Positions 27,691 through 36,391 of a stretch of DNA of 64,000 nt are shown here, in pieces. Origin of the DNA: Alcaligenaceae bacterium. Its GTDB lineage: Bacteria; Pseudomonadota; Gammaproteobacteria; Burkholderiales; Burkholderiaceae_B. Location: positions 62,001 through 126,000 of the forward strand of contig JAAYGT010000063.1 of assembly GCA_012727555.1 (NCBI GenBank), read 5' to 3'. Every line of letters starts with the position of its first letter. Positions within the stretch are counted from its first letter, which is position 1. Below the pieces are notes generated by a model. That model did no database searches. It saw only the letters and a list, made by a program, of their open reading frames with translations, and was not told the DNA's origin. A program made the translations under genes and the position numbers.

Positions 27691-29986
27691 GCGCTGCCTG
27701 TTCAATATGTTGCCAGGTACATCGGTTCGCCAGCAGCATTCCCTGAACATCGAATGTACCGCCTGCATTGGCGTATCCCAATGCCCGGGTACGCCGGGGC
27801 CCGCCATCAAGACGGCGCAACATGCCCAGCAGGGGCTCAGGTCGGCAGTGACTGACGATCACACGGGCGCAGGTCGCTGGAAAATGCTGCATTAATATTG
27901 TGTCAGGATGTACAAAAGCAGCTTCCAGCGGGTCGCGGGGGCTACGCAGTCGGCCGGGTTCAAGAATACAGCTGACACAAACGTGAATTCCCGACTTCGC
28001 AAGGTGATCGGCTGCTTTCAAGGCCTCATGCAACTGATAGGCTCCGATGGCCACCAATTGCACTTCGGCTTTGGCCGGACTGCCCGCTGCATGAAAAAAG
28101 CCCTGCTCACACGCCTGTGTTGCCGTGTCGGTATCAAGCAGCACAGGCATTTCGCTTTTGGGTACAACCAGGGCGGCGATGACGCCACGGTCTGAATACA
28201 CGCGGCGAATGGCCGCCACGGCAGTGGCTGCATCAACCGGAAACATTACCCTTGATGTTTCAGCCATTTCGGCCATGAGCAATTCCGAAAGACCCGGATC
28301 CTGATGCGATTGCTCGTTCTTGCCATTTTCCCAGGTATGCGAGGTCAACAGCAAGGGAACACCAAGCCAGCCCGGCGATTGCCCGGCGAGACGCTGGTGT
28401 CGGGCAAAGAGAATATCCTGGCGTAATGCACCGAGCATTTTCAGCGCAAAGGCTTCGTAGCTGACCACCAGATTCAATCCACCCTTGTTACCCAGTGCGG
28501 CACCCACCACCGCCTCTTCGTTCAGCGCCGTTATGACGCAGCCATCAATGGCTTCGTCGATACCATGTTCAGGACGATTGACGCGATGCTTCAGACGATT
28601 GAGTGTGCCCGCCATTTTATTGCTAGCCAATTCATCGGGGTTACCCACCCGCACACGAAGGCCGGGATTAGCATTGACCATCTCAACAAAATGATCGTCG
28701 ATTGCCTGCATGGGTGAATACATTGACCCCACAGCAGGTAAAACGGGCTCGGGCATCACAGGTGCATCGGGGTGACGACGCGCCAACGGGTGTTCGGCCT
28801 CGCGGGGACGCGACTGTTGTGCGTGCAGGTTCAAAACATCAACAGCCTGTTGAAGTTCATTCAGCGGAACATGCAAACGGGCACTGCCCTGGTTGAACAT
28901 TGCACGTGCTTCGGGATCAACGTGTGGATTACCATCAAGCGGCAGGTTATGGGCACGGTTCAGCCCGGCCCCTGGAAAGCCGTACCCTTTGACACAACGA
29001 GCAATGGCATACGGCAAAGGAGTTGGGTAATGGGCCTGTGCATCCGGCTGCAGCCAGGGCGCCAGACGATGCTCCATGTGCAGAAAAGCCCAGGCATACG
29101 CTGCGGGGTCGTGACCATCGATCTCGAAGGGGTCGAATCCGTTGAGCGCAAGATGTTCGGACAACCACCGCGAACCACCTTGCTGGATAATCGTTGTCCG
29201 TTGTTCGATACGACGCCCGTTGAGAATCATGACAGGCAGTACCGTGCCTGAATCGGACCCGCGCCACCAGCGAGGAGCCCAATCTGCACCGCGCTGTTCC
29301 TCGAAGGCGCCATCGCTCAGGAAAACAGCCAGACTTTCACCGGGCAAGGGCATGTGAACATACTGGATCTCGGCAAAACCCAGGTAACCGCCTTCGGAAA
29401 TACCGCCGGCCGTATGCACGTTCACATGGCTACCCAAAGGCACACCCGGGCGACCATCGGGTGTAATGGCGTAGGAATAAAAATCACGAACGAGTTGTGT
29501 CAGGCCTTGATCAGAGAGTGTGTAGCGATCTTGCTGGGCCGGTGAAACATTGCCGACCAGCGCGTTCACGGCATCGATGGCTGCAACACAGTGACCTTGC
29601 CCCATAAGCCAGCCCCGGGTTTTACCGCTGAGCGCGTTGGCCAGCAGGTAGCCTACATAGGCAGGAACCATATTGAGCGCACCGCCGGTGTGCCCCTGAG
29701 GAGATGGTTTGAAATCGTGTGCTTCAAGGGCTTGCCCCGAAAGCAGCACCCGATCAGCGTAGGTCATGTGAACGACCACCCACATGGCCGCATTCGCAAG
29801 CCGATCGGCGGCTGCCAGCAGCTTCAGGGCGTGAGCCGGCTCAACCGCCAGTCCGGATTCCGCCGGCCCTGAAAGCAGACTTTTGAGGCGCGCCCGTGTT
29901 TCTGGCTGATGCTCAATGACACCGAAACCTCGTGCCCAGATTTCATACGCGCCAGAGGATAAGAAAGTGGATTGTTGTGCGTTCAT
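27674..29986 (-). CDS. Phosphoketolase-family thiamine diphosphate enzyme, divergent
   Basis: A 770-residue protein with the overall plan of xylulose-5-phosphate/fructose-6-phosphate phosphoketolase. Recognisable blocks: SPQGHTGGALNMVPAY (for the GHWGTTPG block), MGQGHCVAAIDA (for GPGHGGPA), the ThDP-binding LSDGAFEEQRGADW with ILNGRRI (for GDGEAETGPLA with LNGYKI), NPDELASNKM and NEQSHQDPGLSELL. The usual His in the SIHEGGELG motif is Ser here (GGISEGGYLG). The family affiliation is clear; the reaction is not. Close relatives have, as I recall, been annotated as xylulose 5-phosphate 3-epimerase. ATG 29986 has AAGGA about ten bases upstream. It lies alone after the purF terminator. Confidence 0.75.
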   Translation of the reverse strand: MNAQQSTFLSSGAYEIWARGFGVIEHQPETRARLKSLLSGPAESGLAVEPAHALKLLAAADRLANAAMWVVVHMTYADRVLLSGQALEAHDFKPSPQGHTGGALNMVPAYVGYLLANALSGKTRGWLMGQGHCVAAIDAVNALVGNVSPAQQDRYTLSDQGLTQLVRDFYSYAITPDGRPGVPLGSHVNVHTAGGISEGGYLGFAEIQYVHMPLPGESLAVFLSDGAFEEQRGADWAPRWWRGSDSGTVLPVMILNGRRIEQRTTIIQQGGSRWLSEHLALNGFDPFEIDGHDPAAYAWAFLHMEHRLAPWLQPDAQAHYPTPLPYAIARCVKGYGFPGAGLNRAHNLPLDGNPHVDPEARAMFNQGSARLHVPLNELQQAVDVLNLHAQQSRPREAEHPLARRHPDAPVMPEPVLPAVGSMYSPMQAIDDHFVEMVNANPGLRVRVGNPDELASNKMAGTLNRLKHRVNRPEHGIDEAIDGCVITALNEEAVVGAALGNKGGLNLVVSYEAFALKMLGALRQDILFARHQRLAGQSPGWLGVPLLLTSHTWENGKNEQSHQDPGLSELLMAEMAETSRVMFPVDAATAVAAIRRVYSDRGVIAALVVPKSEMPVLLDTDTATQACEQGFFHAAGSPAKAEVQLVAIGAYQLHEALKAADHLAKSGIHVCVSCILEPGRLRSPRDPLEAAFVHPDTILMQHFPATCARVIVSHCRPEPLLGMLRRLDGGPRRTRALGYANAGGTFDVQGMLLANRCTWQHIEQAALSALA

Positions 29987-30023
29987 TCGGGTCGTGATCC
30001 TTGGGTTTGGCAGGCACGGCCGC

Positions 30024-30061
30024 AAAAAACGCCGCCGTTTCCCGAAGCGGGTGCACGGCGG
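30024..30061 (-). terminator. Intrinsic terminator after purF
   Basis: On the minus strand CCGCCGT (30061-30055) pairs with ACGGCGG (30038-30032), with an inner CCCG-CTT-CGGG helix, followed by TTTTTT at 30029-30024. It lies just after the purF stop and ends the folC-dedD-cvpA-purF transcript before the phosphoketolase-like gene. Confidence 0.88.
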
Positions 30062-30073
30062 GGCTATTACGGA

Positions 30074-31570
30074 TCAGTCGTCTTTGCGACTGCCCATGGC
30101 ACCCGAAGGTGCTGTCTGGCCACGGCTCTGCCTGAGACGTTCAAGATAGGCGGCATCAATGTCGCCGGTAATGTAGTGCCCATTGAAACATGAAGATTCA
30201 AACCCTGCCATGGCCGGATTGAGATCACGAATCGACTGTTCGAGGTCGTTGATTTCCTGATACACAAGCGCATTGGCCCCGATTTCACGGGCAATCTGGT
30301 CGGTATCGCGCCCGGTGGCAATCAGTTCAGCCTGTGTTGGCATGTCGATGCCGTACACGTTGGGGAACCGCACGGCAGGCGCTGCCGAAGCAAAATACAC
30401 TTTGTTGGCACCCGCAGCACGGGCCATGTCGACAATTTCCCGACTGGTGGTGCCACGCACGATGGAGTCATCGACCAGCAACACGTTCTTGCCGCGAAAT
30501 TCCATGTCGATCGCACTGAGCTTCTGCCGGACGGATTTTTTGCGCACGGCCTGGCCCGGCATGATGAAGGTTCTGCCCACGTAGCGGTTTTTAATGAAAC
30601 CTTCGCGATAATTCAAACCGAGACGTGATGCAAGTTGCATCGCGGCCGGTCTTGAAGAATCGGGTATGGGCATGACGACATCGATTTCACCCAGACGCAG
30701 CGATTTGGCCACGTTATCGCCCAGGTATTCACCCATGTTCAGACGCGCGTCGTAGATGGAAACGCCATCCATCAGCGAATCTGGACGTGCAAAGTAAACA
30801 TATTCGAAAACGCAGGGATTGAGCAGCGGGTTTTCTGCACACTGGCGGCTGGTCAGATTACCATCCAGATCAATGAAAATGGCTTCGCCGGGTTCAACGT
30901 CGCGCTTGAGCGTGAAACCACACGCAGTAATGGCGACCGATTCCGAAGCAACCATCCACTCGGTACCCTGATCGGTTTCCTGGTAACCCAGGCAAAGGGG
31001 CCGGATACCGTAAGGATCACGGAAAGCGACCATGCCGTAACTGGCAATCTGGGCAATGACCGCATAGGCACCGCGGGCACGACGGTGAACTCCCGAAACT
31101 GCTGTGAAAATAGCATTTTCATCGAGGGAAATACCCGTGGCTGCTGTTTGAAGCTCATGGGCAAAGACATTCAGCAAGACTTCGGAATCGGAGTTTGTGT
31201 TGATATGACGCCGGTCGATGCGAAACAGTGCTTCGCGCAGCTCACGCCAGTTGGTCAGATTGCCGTTATGAACAAATGTAATGCCAAAAGGCGCATTCAC
31301 ATAGAACGGCTGGGCTTCATCGACACTGTCACTGGAACCGGCGGTGGGGTAACGAACCTGACCCAGACCGCTGTTGCCGGGCAGCGATCGCATGTTGCGT
31401 GTTCTGAAGACATCGCGTACCAGGCCGTGGGCCTTGTACATGCTGAAAAACGGGTCGTGTGCCGTTGAAATACCCGCTGCGTCCTGGCCACGGTGCTGCA
31501 AAAGCAGCAGGCTGTCATAAATCAACTGATTTACGGGGCTTTTGCCGGCAACCCCTACAATTCCACACAT
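30074..31570 (-). CDS. purF: Amidophosphoribosyltransferase
   Basis: A 498-residue enzyme for the first committed step of purine synthesis, PRPP plus glutamine to phosphoribosylamine. It starts [10 protein letters not shown]; Cys2 becomes the N-terminal nucleophile of the glutaminase domain after Met removal. The phosphoribosyltransferase half carries the PRPP loop [19 protein letters not shown]. No N-terminal propeptide or Fe-S cysteine set, so it is the E. coli-like type. It is 28 bases after cvpA, in the same order as the E. coli folC-dedD-cvpA-purF operon. Confidence 0.97.
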   Translation of the reverse strand: MCGIVGVAGKSPVNQLIYDSLLLLQHRGQDAAGISTAHDPFFSMYKAHGLVRDVFRTRNMRSLPGNSGLGQVRYPTAGSSDSVDEAQPFYVNAPFGITFVHNGNLTNWRELREALFRIDRRHINTNSDSEVLLNVFAHELQTAATGISLDENAIFTAVSGVHRRARGAYAVIAQIASYGMVAFRDPYGIRPLCLGYQETDQGTEWMVASESVAITACGFTLKRDVEPGEAIFIDLDGNLTSRQCAENPLLNPCVFEYVYFARPDSLMDGVSIYDARLNMGEYLGDNVAKSLRLGEIDVVMPIPDSSRPAAMQLASRLGLNYREGFIKNRYVGRTFIMPGQAVRKKSVRQKLSAIDMEFRGKNVLLVDDSIVRGTTSREIVDMARAAGANKVYFASAAPAVRFPNVYGIDMPTQAELIATGRDTDQIAREIGANALVYQEINDLEQSIRDLNPAMAGFESSCFNGHYITGDIDAAYLERLRQSRGQTAPSGAMGSRKDD

Positions 31571-31598
31571 TTTTGGTTTCCTGTGAATACACTGAGAA

Positions 31599-32087
31599 TC
31601 AATACGGAAGCCACGCCCCGATGGTGGGAGGCAAGGCTGGTTTTATCTGTTGAATAGCCTGAATGATCAGGGGAGAAAATGCGGCATCGCGCCACCAGGG
31701 TTCCGCGGGAAGATCGGTGTATCCGCCCAGGCTGACAAGAACCAGAATAATCAGAAGGCCACGGGCCAGGCCGAACAGGGCACCCATACCGTTATCGGCT
31801 GGGGTCAGACCGGTACGCTCGACCAGCGTGGCCAGCGTGATATTGATCAGACCGACAAGTAGCAGCACACAAATGAAAACCACGCCATAGGCCAAACCGG
31901 TACGCAAGAGCGTATTTTCCACCCAGGGCTCAAGCCAACCCGATACCCGTGCTCCCCACCAGACGGCCGCCATGAAGGCAACGGCATAAGCGACCAGGGA
32001 AAGCACTTCCTTGATGAGACCGCGCATGAAGCCAAGCAGGGCTGAAACAGCCAGAACAGCCAGTACCAGGTAATCGAAACTGGTCAC
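31599..32087 (-). CDS. cvpA: CvpA family inner-membrane protein
   Basis: A 162-residue protein with four hydrophobic segments. The N-terminus [20 protein letters not shown] with [15 protein letters not shown] is typical of CvpA, and [20 protein letters not shown] is the conserved third region. Family members are linked to colicin V production and envelope homeostasis; the molecular activity is not established. Its ATG overlaps the dedD stop (ATGA), and it precedes purF. Confidence 0.92.
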   Translation of the reverse strand: MTSFDYLVLAVLAVSALLGFMRGLIKEVLSLVAYAVAFMAAVWWGARVSGWLEPWVENTLLRTGLAYGVVFICVLLLVGLINITLATLVERTGLTPADNGMGALFGLARGLLIILVLVSLGGYTDLPAEPWWRDAAFSPLIIQAIQQIKPALPPTIGAWLPY

Positions 32088-32905
32088 TTGGTCGAGATGA
32101 AGCCGTTGTCAAACCCCAGGGCCCTGAGACGAGCCTGGGCAGCCTGAGCGGCATCACGCGTGGGGAATGGCCCAACCCGCAACCGGTAGGCTGTTTTGCC
32201 GCCTGCGGTGGACTGTTCGATATAGGCGTTGGTGACGCCGGACGAAACCAGACGATCGCGGCGGGCTTGAGCATCTTTTTCAGTGCCATAGGCCGCAATC
32301 TGGAGAATGAAGTTACCCCGCTCGCTGGTTGCTGCAGGTGCCTGTTGACGCGGAGGCGAACGCCCTTCAAGCAAAGCCAGGGCGACTGAGCCGTCGTCAG
32401 TGCGTTGCTTGGGCGGATTGGGCACAGGCGCAGGCGCCGGCGGTTTCACAGGGGCTGATGCAACGGCAGGCGCAGGCGGTGTTGGCGCAGGCGTGACGGA
32501 TACTGTTGGCGCAGGGGGTGACGTTTCTGGCGACCCGGCCTGCGGGGTGGGCTGCAACGTGTTGCCGGGGCTTGGATCGACCGAGACAAGGCCGTTGGCA
32601 CGTTCAGGCGCCTGTGTGGAGAGTGTACCCGAACTGGCCGTGGAGGCGCCTGAAGAAGGGCTTGTTTCAGGCACGCCAAAACCCTGCATGACAACCGGAA
32701 CAGGCATTTCTTCAGGTTCAGGGCCGGAATCGAAGGCCATGGGCACGACGATGACGGCCGCCAGCACGAGGGCCAGGGCACCGATCAGGCGGTGCCTGGC
32801 ACGCTGACGCATTTCACGCACCTGGGCCTCGGCCGACTGGGGCGTGCGCGGACCCGTGCGAAAACCCGTATCGTGCTCCGACTGACTACGAGAGAACCAT
32901 CCCAT
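32084..32905 (-). CDS. dedD: SPOR-domain cell division protein, DedD-like
   Basis: A 273-residue bitopic membrane protein. A short cytoplasmic N-terminus is followed by a single transmembrane helix (LIGALALVLAAVIVVPMAFD, residues 41-60). A long Pro/Ala/Ser-rich periplasmic linker spans about residues 75-180, and a C-terminal SPOR domain runs from NFILQIAAYGTEKDAQARRD to ALGFDNGFIS. SPOR domains bind denuded septal peptidoglycan, so a division role is expected from family knowledge. Low-complexity GC-rich DNA encodes the linker. It sits between folC and cvpA as in E. coli. Confidence 0.9.
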   Translation of the reverse strand: MGWFSRSQSEHDTGFRTGPRTPQSAEAQVREMRQRARHRLIGALALVLAAVIVVPMAFDSGPEPEEMPVPVVMQGFGVPETSPSSGASTASSGTLSTQAPERANGLVSVDPSPGNTLQPTPQAGSPETSPPAPTVSVTPAPTPPAPAVASAPVKPPAPAPVPNPPKQRTDDGSVALALLEGRSPPRQQAPAATSERGNFILQIAAYGTEKDAQARRDRLVSSGVTNAYIEQSTAGGKTAYRLRVGPFPTRDAAQAAQARLRALGFDNGFISTK

Positions 32906-33021
32906 GAAGCGAACCTATTGCAAGAAAATAGCAGACCATAAAAGCGGTGAGCCCGACACACACCTGGACCGATTGCGGGGCCATTTACCAGATCATTCAC
33001 CAGACCACTTATCGGGCCGAT

Positions 33022-34446
33022 TCAGGTAATTGTCTGTTCAAGTACCGGGCCTACGACAGCAAACGAGCCGAAAACCACAATTCTATCATTCCCGCCTGCC
33101 TGGTTTCTGGCCGCCAAATAGCCGGCAACGGGGTTGGAGTACAGGGAAATGGATGGCTCAGGCCGTTCGACAACCGGGCTGACGGCGGGGCGAACACCGG
33201 GCTTGGCGCGTAGATCAGGTTCCGAGGCTTGAATCGGGCTGGCAGAGAACTGACGTTCATCAGGTACCGATGGGGCTGCGGCCGCACTGCCCTTGCCTGC
33301 CCTGCGTACAATGGCCTGACGCACCTTTTCAGCCAGGTCAGATGCCGATGTTCCCCTTGGCCCGTCAAGGCCGACACAATGCCAGTGATCGACCTGATCA
33401 GCAAGGTGATCCAGCACGGCCGGAATGTCTTTGTCGGCGTAGATGCCCACCACGGCATGCGTTGCAGTGAAGGACTGGCCCATGGCCTCGAGATTGCGTG
33501 CGAGCACACCGGCCGCCTGTGGATTATGGGCAACATCGATGATGACCACAGGTGTACCCGGCAACACCTGGAAACGGCCGGGTAAAGTCACCTGGGCCAG
33601 ACCGATACGCACTGCCTGCTGCGGCACGACCAATTCAAGTCGCAAGGCTTCGAGAGCGGCCAGGACTGCGGATGCATTGAGCAGTTGGTTGGCCCCGCGC
33701 AAGGCTGGATAGGCCAGGCCGGCACGTCGCTGATCGCGCCCGCCGTAGGCCCATTGCTGGCGGTCGCCCGAGTAGTTGAAGTCGTGACCGAACAACCAGA
33801 GATCAGCGCCCACGTGGTGTGCGTGGTCAATTACGCTTTGCGGGCATACAGGATCGGAAACGATGGCGGGTTTGCCTGAACGGAAGATACCAGCTTTTTC
33901 GAAGCTGATTTTTTCTCGCGTATCGCCGAGATCATCGGCATGGTCAATATCGATGCTGGTGATGATGGCACAATCAGTATCGACCATGTTCACGGCATCG
34001 AGGCGCCCCCCCAGGCCAACCTCAAGGACGGCAACCTGCATGCGCTCCTGTTCAAACAGCATCAGGGCGGCCAGAGTGCTGAATTCAAAGTAACTGAGTG
34101 TGATTTCCTTGCGGGCCAGGTTGATCCGGTGAAATTGCTCGATGATCTGTGCATCGGCCGCGTAGTCACCGTTGATGCGTATGCGCTCGTTGTAGCGCAC
34201 CAGGTGGGGCGACGAGTAGGTGCCAACGCGATAGCCTGCGGCCTGCAAAATGGCTTCGAGCATCGCACAGGTTGAACCTTTGCCATTGGTACCTGCGACA
34301 GTGATCTTCAGATACGGCAATTCAAGGCTCAACCGGTCTGCGACCGCACGAATACGATCAAGACCAAGGTCGATGGGCGATTTGTGCAGGGTTTCAAGGT
34401 AGGCAAGCCACTCGGGCAAAGAGGATTGAAGGTCAGGCACAGGCAT
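33022..34446 (-). CDS. folC: Bifunctional dihydrofolate synthase / folylpolyglutamate synthase
   Basis: A 474-residue Mur-ligase-fold enzyme that adds glutamate to dihydropteroate and extends folate polyglutamates. Motifs: GLDRIRAVADRL, the P-loop VAGTNGKGSTCAMLEAIL, SPHLVRYNERIRING, EVGLGGRLDAVNMVD, SIDIDHADDLGDTREKI and VIIDVAHNPQAAGVLARNL. About 45-50 residues of Pro/Ala/Ser-rich sequence are inserted near residue 385-435, between the final helix and the last strands (GYLAARNQAGGNDRIVVFGS), making it longer than the usual 420-430. ATG 34446 is chosen over an upstream start with an unrelated hydrophobic leader. Confidence 0.95.
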   Translation of the reverse strand: MPVPDLQSSLPEWLAYLETLHKSPIDLGLDRIRAVADRLSLELPYLKITVAGTNGKGSTCAMLEAILQAAGYRVGTYSSPHLVRYNERIRINGDYAADAQIIEQFHRINLARKEITLSYFEFSTLAALMLFEQERMQVAVLEVGLGGRLDAVNMVDTDCAIITSIDIDHADDLGDTREKISFEKAGIFRSGKPAIVSDPVCPQSVIDHAHHVGADLWLFGHDFNYSGDRQQWAYGGRDQRRAGLAYPALRGANQLLNASAVLAALEALRLELVVPQQAVRIGLAQVTLPGRFQVLPGTPVVIIDVAHNPQAAGVLARNLEAMGQSFTATHAVVGIYADKDIPAVLDHLADQVDHWHCVGLDGPRGTSASDLAEKVRQAIVRRAGKGSAAAAPSVPDERQFSASPIQASEPDLRAKPGVRPAVSPVVERPEPSISLYSNPVAGYLAARNQAGGNDRIVVFGSFAVVGPVLEQTIT

Positions 34447-34505
34447 GGGACACCACCTAGACAGGTGCGGAATAGGAAAAGACGCAATGATACGGTAAAG
34501 GCAGT

Positions 34506-34553
34506 CCGAAAAAGAAACCGCGAGCACGTAAAAATAATTCACGAACTCGCGGT
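34506..34553 (-). terminator. Intrinsic terminator after lpdA
   Basis: On the minus strand ACCGCGAG (34553-34546) pairs with CTCGCGGT (34524-34517), followed at once by TTCTTTTTC. The loop is long (21 bases) but contains CGTG/CACG pairing that closes it further. It lies about 40 bases after the lpdA stop and ends the pyruvate dehydrogenase transcript before folC. Confidence 0.75.
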
Positions 34554-34592
34554 CTGGTGGTTGACCTCTGAATGCCCTGGACTGTTTACCGG

Positions 34593-36383
34593 TTACTTGC
34601 GACGTGCAGGAGGAAGATCGGTACAGTGGCCTTCAGCGGCTTCGGCAGCCATGCCGACCGACTCGCCCAGTGTTGGGTGTGGATGAATGGTTTTGCCGAT
34701 ATCAATGCTATCGGCACCCATCTCGATGGCCAGTACCACTTCACTGATCAGGTCACCGGCGCCGGTTCCCACGATACCACCACCCAGGATACGACCGGTT
34801 TCGGCATCGAACAGCAATTTCGTGAAGCCTTCGTCGCGCCCGTTCGCAATGGCACGCCCCGAGGCCGCCCAGGGAAACACACCACGTTTGAGGGCTACAC
34901 CCTGCGCTTTGGCCTGTTCTTCGGTCAGACCAACCCAGGCCACTTCAGGGTCAGTGTAGGCCACCGATGGAATGACACGCGCATCGAATGCAGCCTTGTG
35001 CCCGGCGATGACTTCAGCTGCCACATGGGCTTCATGAACCGCTTTATGGGCCAGCATGGGTTGCCCCACGATGTCGCCAATGGCGTGGATGTGAGGCACA
35101 TTGGTGCGCATCTGGTCATCGACCGGAATGAAGCCACGCTCTGTGACTTCAACCCCGGCATTGCGGGCGCCGATTTTCAAACCATTGGGAGATCGCCCGA
35201 CGGCCTGCAAGACAAGGTCGTAGCGCTGGGGCTCCGATGGCGCATTCTTGCCTTCAAATGAGACCCAGATGCCGTCATCACGGGCTTCAGCGGCCACCGT
35301 GCGGGTTTCAAGCATGATGCGATCAAAACGATGCTCATTCTTCTTCTGCCACACCTTGACCAGATCGCGGTCAGCACCCGGCATGAGACCCGGCAACATT
35401 TCAACGACATCAAGGCGAGCACCGAGACCGGAATAGACGGTACCCATTTCCAGCCCGATGATGCCGCCGCCAATGATCAGCATTTTTCCGGGAATGGATG
35501 CCAGTTCAAGGGCACCCGTGGAGTCAATGATGCGAGGGTCATCAGGCAAAAAGGGCAGTTTGACCGATTGACTGCCTGCCGCAATGATGGCCGAGCCGAA
35601 CTGGAGCATGCGGGTATCGCCGGGTGCCACCTGAACCTGAAGGTGATTGGGTCCGGTGAATTCGCCAACGCCCTGAATTACAGTGACCTTGCGGGCACGT
35701 GCCATGCCGGCAAGCCCGCCTGTCAGTTTGCCAATGACACTTTCTTTATGAGTGCGCAGTGCATCAAGGTTGATGACGGGTTCACCGAAAACAATGCCAT
35801 GTGTACCCAGGGAACGGGCTTCTTCGAGTACGGCAACCGAGTGCAGCAACGCCTTCGACGGGATGCAGCCCACGTTAAGGCAGACGCCCCCGAGGGTTGG
35901 ATAGCGTTCGACCAAGGCAACCTTGAGGCCCAGATCGGCTGCACGAAAGGCAGCCGAATAGCCACCAGGACCCGCTCCGAGGACCAGGACATCGAAGTGA
36001 TTGTCATTCGATGCATTTTCGGGAGACGGCGAATTGACCGATGAAGGTGTGCTGGCTGGTTGACTTGCATGGGCAGGTACCTGGGCTGCCGGCGCCGAAG
36101 GGGCCGATTGTGCAGCAACCGCGGCAGGTGCTGCCATCGTCCCTTCGGCAGCACGGACAATGGCCAGCACAGAACCTTCGCTGACTTTGTCACCGACCTT
36201 GACCAACACCTGTTCCACCACCCCGCCATGCGATGCGGGGATTTCCATGGAGGCCTTGTCGGATTCGACCGTGACCAGGCTTTGATCGGCCGACAGGGTG
36301 TCGCCGGCAGCAACCAGCACTTCGATGACTTCTACATGGTCAAAATCACCGATATCGGGCACTTTCAATTCAATGGAATTCAT
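34593..36383 (-). CDS. lpdA: Dihydrolipoyl dehydrogenase (E3) with N-terminal lipoyl domain
   Basis: A 596-residue flavoprotein reoxidising dihydrolipoyl groups of the pyruvate dehydrogenase complex. Residues 1-80 form a lipoyl domain with the lysine motif VESDKASMEIPASHGGVVEQ, an addition typical of betaproteobacterial E3 proteins. An Ala/Pro linker of about 40 residues follows, then the FAD site VLVLGAGPGGYSAAFRAADL, the redox disulfide GGVCLNVGCIPSKALLH, the NAD site MLIIGGGIIGLEMGTVYSGL and the C-terminal HPHPTLGESVGMAAEA with the active-site His-Glu pair. It is eight bases after aceF. Confidence 0.97.
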   Translation of the reverse strand: MNSIELKVPDIGDFDHVEVIEVLVAAGDTLSADQSLVTVESDKASMEIPASHGGVVEQVLVKVGDKVSEGSVLAIVRAAEGTMAAPAAVAAQSAPSAPAAQVPAHASQPASTPSSVNSPSPENASNDNHFDVLVLGAGPGGYSAAFRAADLGLKVALVERYPTLGGVCLNVGCIPSKALLHSVAVLEEARSLGTHGIVFGEPVINLDALRTHKESVIGKLTGGLAGMARARKVTVIQGVGEFTGPNHLQVQVAPGDTRMLQFGSAIIAAGSQSVKLPFLPDDPRIIDSTGALELASIPGKMLIIGGGIIGLEMGTVYSGLGARLDVVEMLPGLMPGADRDLVKVWQKKNEHRFDRIMLETRTVAAEARDDGIWVSFEGKNAPSEPQRYDLVLQAVGRSPNGLKIGARNAGVEVTERGFIPVDDQMRTNVPHIHAIGDIVGQPMLAHKAVHEAHVAAEVIAGHKAAFDARVIPSVAYTDPEVAWVGLTEEQAKAQGVALKRGVFPWAASGRAIANGRDEGFTKLLFDAETGRILGGGIVGTGAGDLISEVVLAIEMGADSIDIGKTIHPHPTLGESVGMAAEAAEGHCTDLPPARRK

Positions 36384-36391
36384 GCGTGCTC

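Noticed and set aside
32400-32640. GC-rich low-complexity repeats resembling a tandem repeat array
   Set aside because: They encode the Pro/Ala-rich periplasmic linker of the DedD-like protein in frame and show no exact repeat unit; no CRISPR-like spacing.
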